NCBI GenBank assembly: GCA_004794655.1
Contig: SMMW01000627.1
Coordinates: 1,054,001-1,118,000, forward strand
Origin: Marisa cornuarietis
Taxonomy: Eukaryota > Mollusca > Gastropoda > Architaenioglossa > Ampullariidae
DNA: 64,000 nucleotides
Direction of reading: 5' to 3'
The translations under genes were made by a program, and so were the position numbers. This document shows positions 12,047-22,900 of this stretch, piece by piece. Within the stretch, counting starts at the first letter, position 1. The number at the start of each line of letters is the position of its first letter. The notes beneath the pieces were generated by a model, which was not told the DNA's origin, ran no database searches, and saw nothing but the letters and a program-made list of their open reading frames with translations.

Positions 12047-12896
12047 CAGGTGGTCTTCTCTGCACGAGTGCTTTGCATTCTCTTCTCTTGTTTAGTGGGG
12101 AAATGCCTGTTATCTGCTCCATCATATCTATTGGTGTAGATCTCATGGCGCCTGTTATGATTCTCAGTGCTTGGTTCTGTACCTTGTCCAAAGTCTGATG
12201 GTGTGACTTGGCTGCTGTCATCCACGTGCTTGATCCGTATTCTAGATGTGGTCTTACAGTACCTTGGTACACGGTCTTCAGGATCTGTTCGTTAGCGCCC
12301 CAGTGTGTTCCTGCCAGCTTTCTCATGATGTTCAGCTTTCTTCTAGCTTTTGTTTCTGCGTCCAGGATGTGTTGCTTCCATGTCAATCTTTTGTCAAAAG
12401 TGACTCCCAGGTACGTCTGCTGGTCTTCAAGTGTCAGCGTAGCGTCTCCCAACTTTAGTCTGCCAGCTTGTGCTTTGGTGGAGAGAGAGAAAAGTGTGGC
12501 TGTTGTCTTGTCTCGGTTGATGGTGACACACCAGTTGTCTGCCCAGGCTGCCACTTTGTCTAGTGCAAGCTGCATCCTGTGGGTTGCTGTTGTTGCATAG
12601 TCTTCTGAGCACCATATGACCAGGTCGTCTGCATACAGTGCTGCCTGGACTCCCTTTGGGAGCTCTGGTACCAGGTCGTTGATGAAGAGTATAAACAAGG
12701 TCGGCGAGAGTACTCCCCCCTGTGGTACTCCATGCCGTAGCAGCACCTTACGGCCACAGTGTCCATCTACAAGCACCCTGGCTTTTCGGTTGTGTAGGTA
12801 GGACTTAATCCACCGGTACATGTTGCCGCTGATGCTGCTTCGCTGGAGCTTGACCAGGAGTCCATCCTTCCATACCTTGTCGAAAGCCTTCTGCAT
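11997..12896 (-). pseudogene. LINE reverse transcriptase palm/thumb segment
   Basis: This carries RT motif A (DMQKAFDKVWKDG), the GVPQGGVLSPTLFILFIND block, the catalytic ALYADDLVIWC box and the thumb-side YLGVTFDKRLTWKQHI. It is in a different frame from the preceding endonuclease/RT segment, with the break at about 12,897-12,905, and loses frame again near 12,040. All visible catalytic residues are intact, so inactivity comes from the frame breaks only. Confidence 0.9.
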
Positions 12897-12897
12897 A

Positions 12898-14814
12898 TCA
12901 ATATAAGACCGCTAGGGTGACCTTCTGGGCTTGGAAGGCATCTTCAATGGCCTGCGCTAGGTGCGTTGTTTGATCTTCTGTGCTTCTGTATCTTCTGAAG
13001 CCTGCTTGCTCTGGGATGATGATACTTTCAGATTCCAGGTACCACTGCAGGCGCTGATTGATGATGCGCTCTATGGTCTTGCAGACGCAGCTTGTCAGGC
13101 TGATGGGGCGGTAGCTCAAGATTCGCGACTTGTTCTTCCCTTTTTTCAGAACAGGGATCATCCTGGCTTCCTTCCAGCATTGAGGTACCTGGCCTTCTCT
13201 CCAGCTAAGGTTGAAAATGTCCAGTAATTTGGTGAGGGCTGTGCTGCCAAGGTGTTGCAGCATCTCACTCGTTATGTTGTCTGGACCTGGAGATTTTTTC
13301 TTCTTCAACTGTTTGATGGCGTTCTTCAGTTCTTGAATGGTAATATCTTGCTGCATCGATTCATGAACATCCCCTTTTGTTGTTCTTTCTTTCTCTTCTT
13401 TTCTGGCTTCTTTTTTCAGATGCAGTGGGATGGTGATGCTGCTCTCCTTTGCATATGCTTGCGCAAATATATTTGCTGCTGTCTTATCTGTCAATATCTG
13501 TCCATCTTCTTCAAGGGTGATCTGTCCCTTGTTGCCCTCGTCATTTAGTGCCTTAGTCAGCCTCCACAGTTTGATGGTATCTCTCTCCATATTCAGCCCT
13601 GCTGTCTTTTCTCTCCAGCTTCTTCTCTTGCACTCTATTTTTATTCTTAGCAGTTTGGCTTTTGTTTCTTGCAGCTTGATGTTATTTTCTTGACTGGGGC
13701 TGGTTTCTGCTTCTTCTCTGGCTTTTGTCAGGTCGTCATGGGCTCTCTGTAGTTCTGCTGTCCAGTACGGAGTGTAGTCCTTTCGCATCCCTCTTGGGAT
13801 AGTTTCTTTAGCTGCCTTGATGATACTGGCGTTGAAATCTTTGACGACCTTGTTGATGTTTGGTCCTTCCACCTTGATATCTTCTGTAAGCTCATTTGTT
13901 CGTATTCTGAACAGCCCCCACTGTGCCTTCTTATGATTCCATCTGGCATGCTGCGGGGGTTCAGGTGTCGTACTTCCTTTGATGGTGAGGAGTACTGGGC
14001 GATGGTCACTTCCTCCCAGCTGGTCTAAGACTTTTCTGCTCAAATTTTTGTGGATGTCGTCTGTGCAGAGCGCTAGGTCTGGTTTTGTTGTTGTATGCCA
14101 GCGGCGCGAAAAGAAGGTTGGTGGATCTGTGGGGTCGTTGACAAGGATTAGATGGTTCTCGTCTTGCCAAGCATCAATATCTTCTCCTCGCTTATCAAGG
14201 GTGTTGTATCCCCAACTTTGGGACTGGCTGTTAAAGTCTCCAGCGATGAGGAAGCCGCTGTCTAGAACCTGGATAGTGTCAAGGGATAGCATCTTGTCAC
14301 TGGGGCAGTAATAGTTGATAACATGGAGGACGTTGTTTGTGGTGGAGACCTTAACTTCTATGTATTCTGCCTCATCCATGTATCTTTTGGTCTCGCTAGC
14401 ATTCATGTTGTTTCTGACTAGGGTCAACACTCCGCCTTTCTTTCTCCCCTGGCGATCACTCCTGAAAGTCTGGTATCCTCTGATCTTGAAGGGCTTTTCT
14501 TTTTGTAGGTGAGTTTCTTGTATACAGCAGATGTTAATGTTGTTCTGGTGCAAGAACTGTTCTAGTTCTGTCTTCTTATTGGTAACCCCTTCTGCATTCC
14601 AATGCATGATATTAATGTTGGGGTTGTCTTTGGCTTTGGTGGTACGCTGGCCAGTCGCTTTCCTTCCTCGTCCCCTGGCTTCACGAGACGGGTTGAAGGG
14701 ACCTCCAGTAGCTGAGAGTGGGCTCCTTTGAGGCACGGAGCCCGGCACTGCACCTGCCTGGCGGGTCTTCACAGGGCGAGCACCATTTGTGTCAATTCTG
14801 TCTCCAAGTGTCAT
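12898..14814 (-). pseudogene. LINE apurinic endonuclease plus RT N-terminal segment
   Basis: The longest ORF piece. The frame is open from 14886 but starts there with GTG; the first in-frame ATG is 14814-14812. Endonuclease motifs are NIMHWNAEG, CCIQETHLQ, FLIAGDFNSQSQSWGY and GGSDHRPVLL. RT motifs follow: KKKKSPGPDNITSEML, SYRPISLTSCVCKTIERII and EQAGFRRYRSTEDQ. The segment stops at TGA in the middle of RT motif A, where the frame shifts. An ATG at 14890-14888, directly abutting the ribozyme, opens only a 14-codon ORF in another frame. Confidence 0.9.
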
Positions 14815-14890
14815 ATAGGCAGTGTTGCGTGGTGGAGTGGTTGTTTCAGAATGCGCCTTGTGGCCCACCACCTCCGACTTCAGCACTCAT

Positions 14891-15036
14891 GGATCACTCT
14901 TTGTCTGGTCTCTACCCTTCGACCTGTCCGACATGGGTGACCCTGCTAGGAGCTGACGCTCCTGTCGGCATAGCTCTTAGGGTCATCGAGACACACAAGC
15001 CCCCCGACCGCGACAAGGTGGTGATCCATCGGGGGG
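14891..15036 (-). ncRNA. HDV-like self-cleaving ribozyme at LINE 5' end
   Basis: Read 5'-3' on the minus strand from 15036. P1 5' is CCCCCCG (15036-15030). J1/2 is AU. P2 5' is GGAUCAC (15027-15021). P3 is ACC/GGU (15019-15017 with 15009-15007), closing loop L3 UUGUCGC (15016-15010). P1 3' is CGGGGGG (15006-15000). J4/2 is ACAAAGA with candidate catalytic C14903. P2 3' is GUGAUCC (14897-14891). P1 and P2 each pair perfectly over 7 bp. The core ACCUUGUCGCGGUC closely resembles the corresponding part of the HDV antigenomic ribozyme. A large P4 region lies between (GUCUC 14992-14988 with GAGAC 14912-14908, UGACCCU with AGGGUCA, and a GGAGC/GCUCC hairpin); its exact pairing is less certain. P1 starts exactly at the edge of the target-site duplication, as expected if the RNA trims itself to the element's 5' end. 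Confidence 0.85.
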
Positions 15037-15048
15037 GCTTCAGCCATT
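15037..15048. repeat. Target-site duplication, 5' copy (LINE)
   Basis: GCTTCAGCCATT, identical to 10974-10985. It lies directly next to the first nucleotide of the predicted ribozyme. Confidence 0.85.
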
Positions 15049-18000
15049 GATCCCCACTCCCAAAATGACACGGTTCTCATTGCACAACACTTTTATTTTG
15101 ACTGACTAAATCTTTTGTTGCTGCATTAACCTGCTAAATGGTGGTTATGTGGTAATGGTCGCCGGGTTCAGAAGCCTGTAATGCCTGTCTCAGTTAGCAT
15201 CATAGATTGCACTGATAGTATTTTGGTCTACAGCCATCGGTAGATGTGGGGAGTTTTCACTTTGACTTCTTGCCTCTCGGGGTAATTATTGCAAGCATTT
15301 ATTAGCATCTTGATGGTTGCCATTTTGGGTGATTGTTAAAGTGTAACTTGCAAGCTTTTTACCAGCAGCAGTAACAGTATTCTGGAAGCTTTGTTTTGTT
15401 CAGATCTGCTAAAACGTGATTATGTTGTTGGCAGGGACCACTTATTGCATGATCTTTTCTACAGGTCTTTTGTAGTCGATATTTGAGAAATTGGTGACAG
15501 TGATTCACCTGCTTAGTGACTTAACATTGTGTCTCATTCATAATGGAAACTGTGACAATGAAAAGAATTCAAACAATGCAGAAAATGTTAGTGCTAATGA
15601 CCTGACGTAATACACTAGCAGCAAACTAGTTACATTCTCAAGAAAAGTTCGTGCATGCTGGCTTGCGTACTCTGCGTATGTCTTCTAACAGGTACCTTCA
15701 GTTTCATTTGTACATGTGCGGTGGTTGATCTGACCAGCTTTGATCAAATTCTCACAGTGACTGAACTCTCAGATTGTATACAGTTTTATTTCATTAAAAT
15801 TGTGTTTAGAAAATATCTTTTGAAGAACAATTTAATTACTAATAGATTCATCAGTGTACATACAGGAGAGATGGACATGCTTTTTACCAGTTGCCAACCT
15901 CTTGCTCAAGATTTTGAAGAGGGCTGTGACAGAAGCAAGGCCTAGCTCTCTACAGAGAACCATGTGTGGAACACATCAGTGAGTATTAACACCAGAACTT
16001 CATCAGACATAGGGATGTTGCTTTGGTTGTGGTGGAGGTTTTTGTAATCTAAAGATAGTCTCTAGCTTTGTTGGTGTCAGAATGGTTACAGTCTGTACAA
16101 TATTTGGCCTCATTGCCACACAGTCTTCACATGATTGCAAGAGAATTAACTCTCTGGGAGATCTTAACAGGATAGTTGATTAAAGAACTTCAAAACTTCT
16201 TCACAGTCTGCAGTGAAAAATAAAAGGTGATCCAATAAGGGTGAGAAAGTAGATGAACAGAAGCAGCACCTGATGGTGTCAATCATTGTGTTGGCGCAAA
16301 CGAAATTCTTTGGATGGTGCCTGGATGTAAGTTTTGTTTATAAATTGAATGACGTGGACATGCTAATTTTCAGTGTTCCTCAGTGTTGTATTTAATCAGT
16401 CTCAATCCTTTTGTTTACACTGTACTTTTTGTTCAGTATTATTTACCACAGTCAAACTCGGCCCTGATTTGACAATCTGCACCTTGAGTCACAAAGATTT
16501 GTTTATAGGCCAGACCCTGTAGGTTGAACAGTTTGATGTTCCTCACGCTTGTGACCAACGCCACTCTGTACATGTATGCCTGTCTCTAGGACTTGAGAAG
16601 TCAGGTAGCAAATCCAGATAAATTATACTTTTTGTGAGTACAGGAAGAATGTATTGTGGCCCAGAGTTGCCGCTTCAGTGAGCAAGCATCAGTTGTGGGT
16701 TGGTAGATGCCATGACTGTATATGGGAAAATGTGTGCATTTACCTTTAATAATTGTGGAGATGGAGGGATTTCTATAATGGATGAAAGCAACTTGCAGGT
16801 AACACAAAAGGGACACAATAGTATCAAGTTCCTGTGATGTTCCTGAAGTTTTATTGAGATTTCTGTTGTTTATAGGTTTTTAGGGTTTTCGTTGTTTACA
16901 GGTTATCATTTTTGACATGCTTCTACTGTTTATGCTTTTGAATTTTGTTTTTAAATTTTTTTTTTAAATTGTCAACGATACCACAAACTCTTAGTTCGTG
17001 GTCAAGAGGTAGTCCCATTTGGTACCTCATTTGTAAGAAATGAATGTTTCATCCTCAAATGTGCTTTCATTTACCATTTTCTCTCTACTATGGTGTTTCT
17101 GGCTCTATAATTCTTGCTTCAACAAAGTAGCACTTTCAGTTCCATGTTTTTAAAAAATCTAGTAAATGAACATGGTTCAGGACATTAGAATTTAATGGCA
17201 CATCAGTTTGTCAATAATTGGTCATTGTTTCATCATTTATGCGACCTCCTTGGCACTAACTACAATTGTCAGGCTTGGAATTGTAAAATGGTTAATGCTA
17301 GGACAACCTGTCTGATCCCAGATGCAGAATAAAGCTCAAGTACTGGTCAAAGTTAATGCCAAGGAGGTTAAAACTGAGATTAATAGACCACCAATAAAGC
17401 AGATATGATGTACTCACTGGTAAAAAGATTTTGACGACTTTTTATTTCAGTCTTTTGTTCCTTTGTGATGGACTATTCCTGTGTGAATGTTTACCTAAAA
17501 AGTGTTCTCCTTTTTTCCTGTAATTTTTGTGTTCATCTCGGCTGTTTGCTGTTTGCATGTGGTATGCTGTGTTCAGATTTCATGGGCCTGCTGTAGTTGG
17601 TTTATCCTAAAAATTAAATTCTAAAATTGCAAATGGTTTTTTTCTTTCATGAATTTCATGCAAGTATTCAGGTAGTTTAAAATTAAAAAAGACTTATTCT
17701 TAAAGAGCTCTAATTATTTCCTATACGTCACAAATGTTAACTCATAGAAAACATCAGAGAAGTACAATATGTATATAGAAAACAAGGTGAGTGACATCTG
17801 TCAACTATTTTGAGACAATCCTGTTCAAGATCATTCTTAAGCAACTGCTACACTACATTCTTTTTAATGCCAAATACACAGAAAAAATACCTCCTTTTTT
17901 CACATGCTCATTACTTTGAAGACAAGCAAATGTAGCGCTTTTGTGCCCACTTCTGATAACTTGTCGTTCTCATGTTTTGAAATGTGCATGAAGATGAATT

Positions 18001-18109
18001 TCATGAACTGTAATTGCTTAGAAAGAAAACAAAATCTAAATAAATAAGCAATAATAAAAATCAAGAAATATTAAAATTATTTTATCACCATAGGAAATAA
18101 AATCTGCAT
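15049..18109. other. Intergenic, nothing coding recognised
   Basis: AT-rich sequence of about 3 kb. Short open frames on both strands have no recognisable domain and no splice context consistent with a gene. Confidence 0.5.
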
Positions 18110-18925
18110 AATGATAAATGCAAGATTCGTATAGCGCAAACTCACACTCGTTAGGAGCATTCTTGTAGTGCTTATGAACAAGAACAAGACGTGGACAACA
18201 GACAAACAAATAACATGAATGACAGAAGGATAAACAACAGTAGTGATGATGAATAAAAAACAAATATAGAAAACATAAAGAGGAGCCAAGTAATAAGGAC
18301 AGAGTATTGTGCTTTTGCAAAGGAAGACAACTAGGAAAGTAGCAAAAAGCGAGAAGGGGGGTAAGGGTGTGACAAAGGACTGGCATTGTGGGAACTGGTA
18401 TTCAGAGTAATGCTTAAGGAAGAGGTGTGTTTTCAGTGCACATTTAAAAGATTCAATAGCTGGTAGGTGGCGGAAATGGAAAGGGAAAGAGTTCCATTGT
18501 TTCGCTGCGCAGTAACTAAAAATTCTGTGACCATATGTTGTTATGGTGACAGGAATAGGAGACGGTCATCAGACTAGGAGCGGAGTTGTCATGCTGGGAC
18601 ATAAGGGAAGAGAAGTTCACAGAAATAGGGCAGGAGTCAGCAAAGAAACTAAAACTTAGCAGAGACAGTTTGTACCAGATGCAAGAGCAGAAAACGAAGG
18701 AGAGGAGTGACATGGTCCTGCTTCCCAGAGTTATGTACTTTCTGGAGTTTATAAAGAAGGTATGCAGGGCAGCCTGCAAGCAAGGAGTCACAAAAATCAA
18801 GCCAAGAAAGAACAAATGCCCTGGTAGCACCTAGAGAGAATGTGAGGGATGGCACCAATCTTATGTAGCTCATAAGGCAGAATAATTCGAAACTAGCATA
18901 AGTGACACTGTCTACAGGCATTACA
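18110..18925 (-). mobile_element. CR1/Rex1-like LINE 3' half, copy B
   Basis: On the minus strand it reads RAFVLSWLDFCDSLLAGCPAYLLYKLQKVHNS, a hallmark of the CR1/Rex1 RT region before the C-terminal domain, then KQDHVTPLLR. After several frame breaks comes the WNSLPF...[16 protein letters not shown] C-terminus and a 3' UTR shared with 6418-6850 and 48,110-48,460. The 3' end has the GCGCTATACGAATC block followed by an AT-rich tail. It is 5'-truncated with multiple frameshifts. Confidence 0.8.
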
Positions 18926-19948
18926 AAGAACTTTCTCTTCCAATGTAAAAGAAAACTGTTTCATACATAAAAGTGGGCTTTTTCTAAACGACTCTTCTTA
19001 TACATTATGGAAATTACAGCATTGCAGGGCATGCTTGGAAATTTCACATTCTTGGCTGCTACAAACATAAAAATATGAGATCTCTAAACTTTTAAGATGA
19101 AAATGAGTGTTGAAAATTTGAAAAACTTCTACTCTTTAAAAATGAGATGCTTGAATATGGCAACACTCATGGGCATGTGATGTGAAACTGAGTATGAAAT
19201 GAGACAGAGGCATTGCAAACATTCTCAGAACTTTTCTGATTTCCAAGACACTTCAGAAAAAGTGTGTTTTTTGTAATAAAAGTCTGTTAAAAGTAAGGTC
19301 ATGGATTAGCAAGTTTTCTTACACAAAATGTGCAGAGTAATTTTAACGATTCAAAAACTCCTTTTGTGACAAACTCAAATTTATAATTATAAGACAGCAA
19401 GTCACACAGGACCTAGAGTAAATACTTCTGTAGATATGTATCATCCAAATATCCAAATGGTTCTTCACAATGGATGGTTGTGCTTTTCGATATGAATGAC
19501 ACATTTGTCTAGTTATCAAAGCTCAACAAACATGCAATCCTTTACAAAATGAACCTGCAACAAGGGGCTAAGGTGCTGCTGTTAGAAGTTGAGAACTTTT
19601 TTTGACAGTCACATTTTGAGCTGAAGAGTTCATTTCACTTTGACGGTTATGTAGGCACCATGTGATGTGCTATTTTGACAAAAAATCCAGTACACAAAAA
19701 TTGCAATTTAGAAAACGAAAGGTAAAAGCATGACAAGACTATAAAAAGTACAGTAACAAACATAAGTGTGAAAGACTTTTCTGAGGTGAAGGTGCACCAT
19801 TTAGCGTAAGGTTTTTCGCTTGAAAATTTACACAAGTTTAATTATAGGAAAGAGCCTTGGATTTATCTGTACACTGTAAAGTATCACAACAAAAATGTGA
19901 ATCATGCAGGAATTTAGTTAACCCACATCACTAGGCCTCTTGGCTTTC
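18926..19948. other. Region downstream of PANK4, no coding sequence recognised
   Basis: AT-rich; part of it is probably the PANK4 3' UTR. An ATTAAA on the minus strand (19842-19837) is a weak polyadenylation candidate about 107 nt past the stop. Confidence 0.4.
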
Positions 19949-22900
19949 TCAAGTCATACTGGTTGAAGCTACTGTCTTCTGCGACCTCTCAAACTTGAAC
20001 ATGACGCTGAACATATCTCCACCCAAACGGTTAGCCAGCCACCTGTTCTTAAGCACAGCAACTTTCAGCGAGTCACAGGCAAAGGCTGCATACAGGTTTG
20101 TATGAACAGCTCGTCCCATGCCTTCCAACACAATCAGGTCAGCTTTACGATCCACCATAGCTTTTGCCAAACCTTGGTCTATGAACCTGGTGGTATTATT
20201 TCAACAGACATGTAAATCATGGGATTATAAAAGCGGTTCTTGAACAATAAACAACTTCCACTATTAAAAATTACTATATGTTATTTATAAAACATATGCA
20301 GTATGTATGTTAGGTGTTTATGCATGTGATCCAGCATGTATGTGCCATACTGCACTAGTATCATTTTGTGTCAGCGTCTACTTACTCTGTCTAGAATGCC
20401 CAGAGATCAGATTGTGTTCATTAACCAGATTTTTATTAATAAAATGCTGACATATATTAAAACAAAAATCAACAGGCTGCTTTCAAACTACTCTATTAGA
20501 AAACTACTAAACAATTTGACTCTTGAAAATAAACCTATCCCCCAACACCCACCTATCAACGAAATACACAGGATTTAACATGCCCACCTTCAAGCTTATC
20601 AAGGCTCGAAGTACCTGTGCCATATCTAGAACCTGAACTCTGTTCAGCTGCTTGGAAGTTTTTGTTGAAAATTAACACAATGTCTTTGTCAAGCCATAGA
20701 TACTTCTTACTTTGTAAACTTCCTGTCTAAAAATAATCTCTTACCTCAGGTCAAGACAGGGAGACCCCTGACCTGACTCCATCACAATCAGCTTACACTT
20801 GGTAAGTGCAATCGAAATGACCGGGCAAAGTTCCGCAACTCGTTTGACCAGGATGACAAGTTCCTTGTACGTCACATCGTTTAGTGTTGGCCGAGAGTTG
20901 GCGCACAGTATCACCTAGACAGAATGTCCAATTGGAAGTTGCAAGATAGTTTTCTATTTCTTTAAGCAAACACATCCTGCAACCACCAGGCTCAAGACAG
21001 TAAGCTAATTATATGCATCATATAAACAATGGCCAAAGTGTTTTAAAAAAATTAATGATTGTGAAGGACATTTTTTTCTGCATAAATATATAAGATTAAC
21101 TCTATAATTCACAATCTCCAGAATCTGCTGAGTCAAAAATCACTGCTTCTTTATTCCTCAACCTGAAGGTCTGAATGCACAGCAGACAGTAGGGACTACT
21201 ACCTCTGTTCCCATGCTTAACAAATGTCTGACAAATGGCATGATGCCAAGAATAATGTCAGCTCCACTATTGTCACAGAAAATGGCAGCACAGCGATATG
21301 GTGGCTGGAGTAGAAGTCGACTTGACCAAGAGTCCAAATCATCTATCAGCCAAGGTCGTGCTGGAAATGTGCAGGCAGTTGTTTAAAAAAACAAAACACT
21401 TTCAGTGCAGCACAATTCAGTAAACAATCTACTAAGGAAAGTGTGTATAATTTTAATTCATGTTATTTTATTTCCAATGTATTCTCTATGACAAGAAATC
21501 CAGGAGTGAAGTTAAACTGTGATTTTACAGACCCAGCTGAGCATGCACCAAAATGCTACTTCTCTAAATACTTGCAAAGCAAATTGATATTTAACAGACA
21601 GCAAATGGCACTGATAGCCAACATTCCAAAATGCAACAAGAGCATTCCCTGGTGAAAGATAAAATTTCACTTTTCTGAATCAAACCCTCTCTATCCCCCT
21701 ACCCCCTTTCTATCTGTGATATCATCACCTTGGAGCTTATTTTGAGCATCTTTAAAGGAGAAATGGCCAGTTTCCAGCAGCTCCCTGACTTCTTTAGCTC
21801 CCCAGTCAAACACATTGCCTGCCAAGAGGCCCTGAGCCAGTTGGATGTGCAAGCTGATACCACTTAAAGTGTCAAGGTATGACAGATGCCCAGGGAGTTG
21901 CTTCAGCGCTGACTCACTCTCTTGTACCTTTTGCTGAGAGTATCAATGTACAAGGATTATGTAAGAAAGGGTTTACACAGAACAAGTACTCATCTGGGAG
22001 CGGGAGCTTGTACCTTTCGCCATTTGCAACAACAAACTTGTAGACACATGTCCATCTAAAAATGTCTCTGCTAATGGCTGTCAAACCTATAATGTACATG
22101 AACCTTCATAAAAGACAAAATTGTTAATACTTTTTTTCATTTTCAACTAATTTCGATGAAACAAAAATTTTAGAGGAACGCCAAACCTGACAGATGTTGA
22201 AAATGCTCTAAAAGAGTTTTATAAAGTAGAAAATACTGTCCTGTCATACGGGTTTGCCTGAATCTCTATGGCAAAAAGATATGATACTTAGATCCTCTTT
22301 CATTTCTTGTTTCTTGTTGATTTTTGTCATGGAACTTGAGTGTGCATTACTACACCTATGAAAATTGCACACAACACCATCACACCTGTGAATAAGGGTC
22401 AGGAAACAGAAATTCTGCCAGGCACTGGCTACTTGTATCAAGCAAGCTACGAACAGTGAGGGACCCATAGGCACTGAAACAGACATAAAGCAGATCTTAC
22501 AACAAAAGTAGGCTCACTTGTTCAACAACTCACCCAGTTTCTCACACATATACAATTGCATATTCACAGCAACAGCACAAAATCCTTTACTTTGAGGTTT
22601 GTAAAAGTCATTTGTCTTCAAATTATTTGAATTAGTTCACTCCAAGATTCAGTAATTTCTTACATCCAAGTGACGCTCCCAGCAAGGTCTGAGAAGCAGT
22701 CATTTTCAGTTGTGTAAAGATACAAGTCTAAATCCGGACGTCACTGTAGTATATGGATAGCTTAATTCACCACCGATTTTAGCTCTCTCATATCCCTGTC
22801 TTGACACCATTGATATAACTGACACAACAATCCTATGACTCATCCAGGGGAACAAGTGAGACTGACAAGGCAGCTTACCAGGGGTTGACCGACAGTGTGC

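Larger units (their letters stand above)
10984..15036 (-). mobile_element. Ingi/I-like non-LTR retrotransposon, near full length
   Basis: A 4.05-kb element on the minus strand. In element order it has an HDV-like ribozyme (15036-14891), an apurinic endonuclease and reverse transcriptase, an RNase H domain, a C-terminal Cys/His zinc motif, a TAA stop (11012-11014), and a short 3' UTR ending GGCGAACGAC with 15 A. It is flanked by perfect 12-bp duplications. No ORF1/gag was found. The single-ORF endonuclease-RT-RNase H layout, poly(A) tail, 12-bp duplication and 5' ribozyme together resemble the Ingi/L1Tc group of the I superfamily. At least three lesions make this copy defective: frameshifts near 12,900 and 12,040 and an in-frame TGA at 11309-11311. 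Perfect duplications and few lesions suggest a fairly recent insertion. Confidence 0.9.

Noticed and set aside
12208..14731. Plus-strand ORFs across the LINE
   Set aside because: Antisense shadows of the endonuclease/RT frame; no domains.
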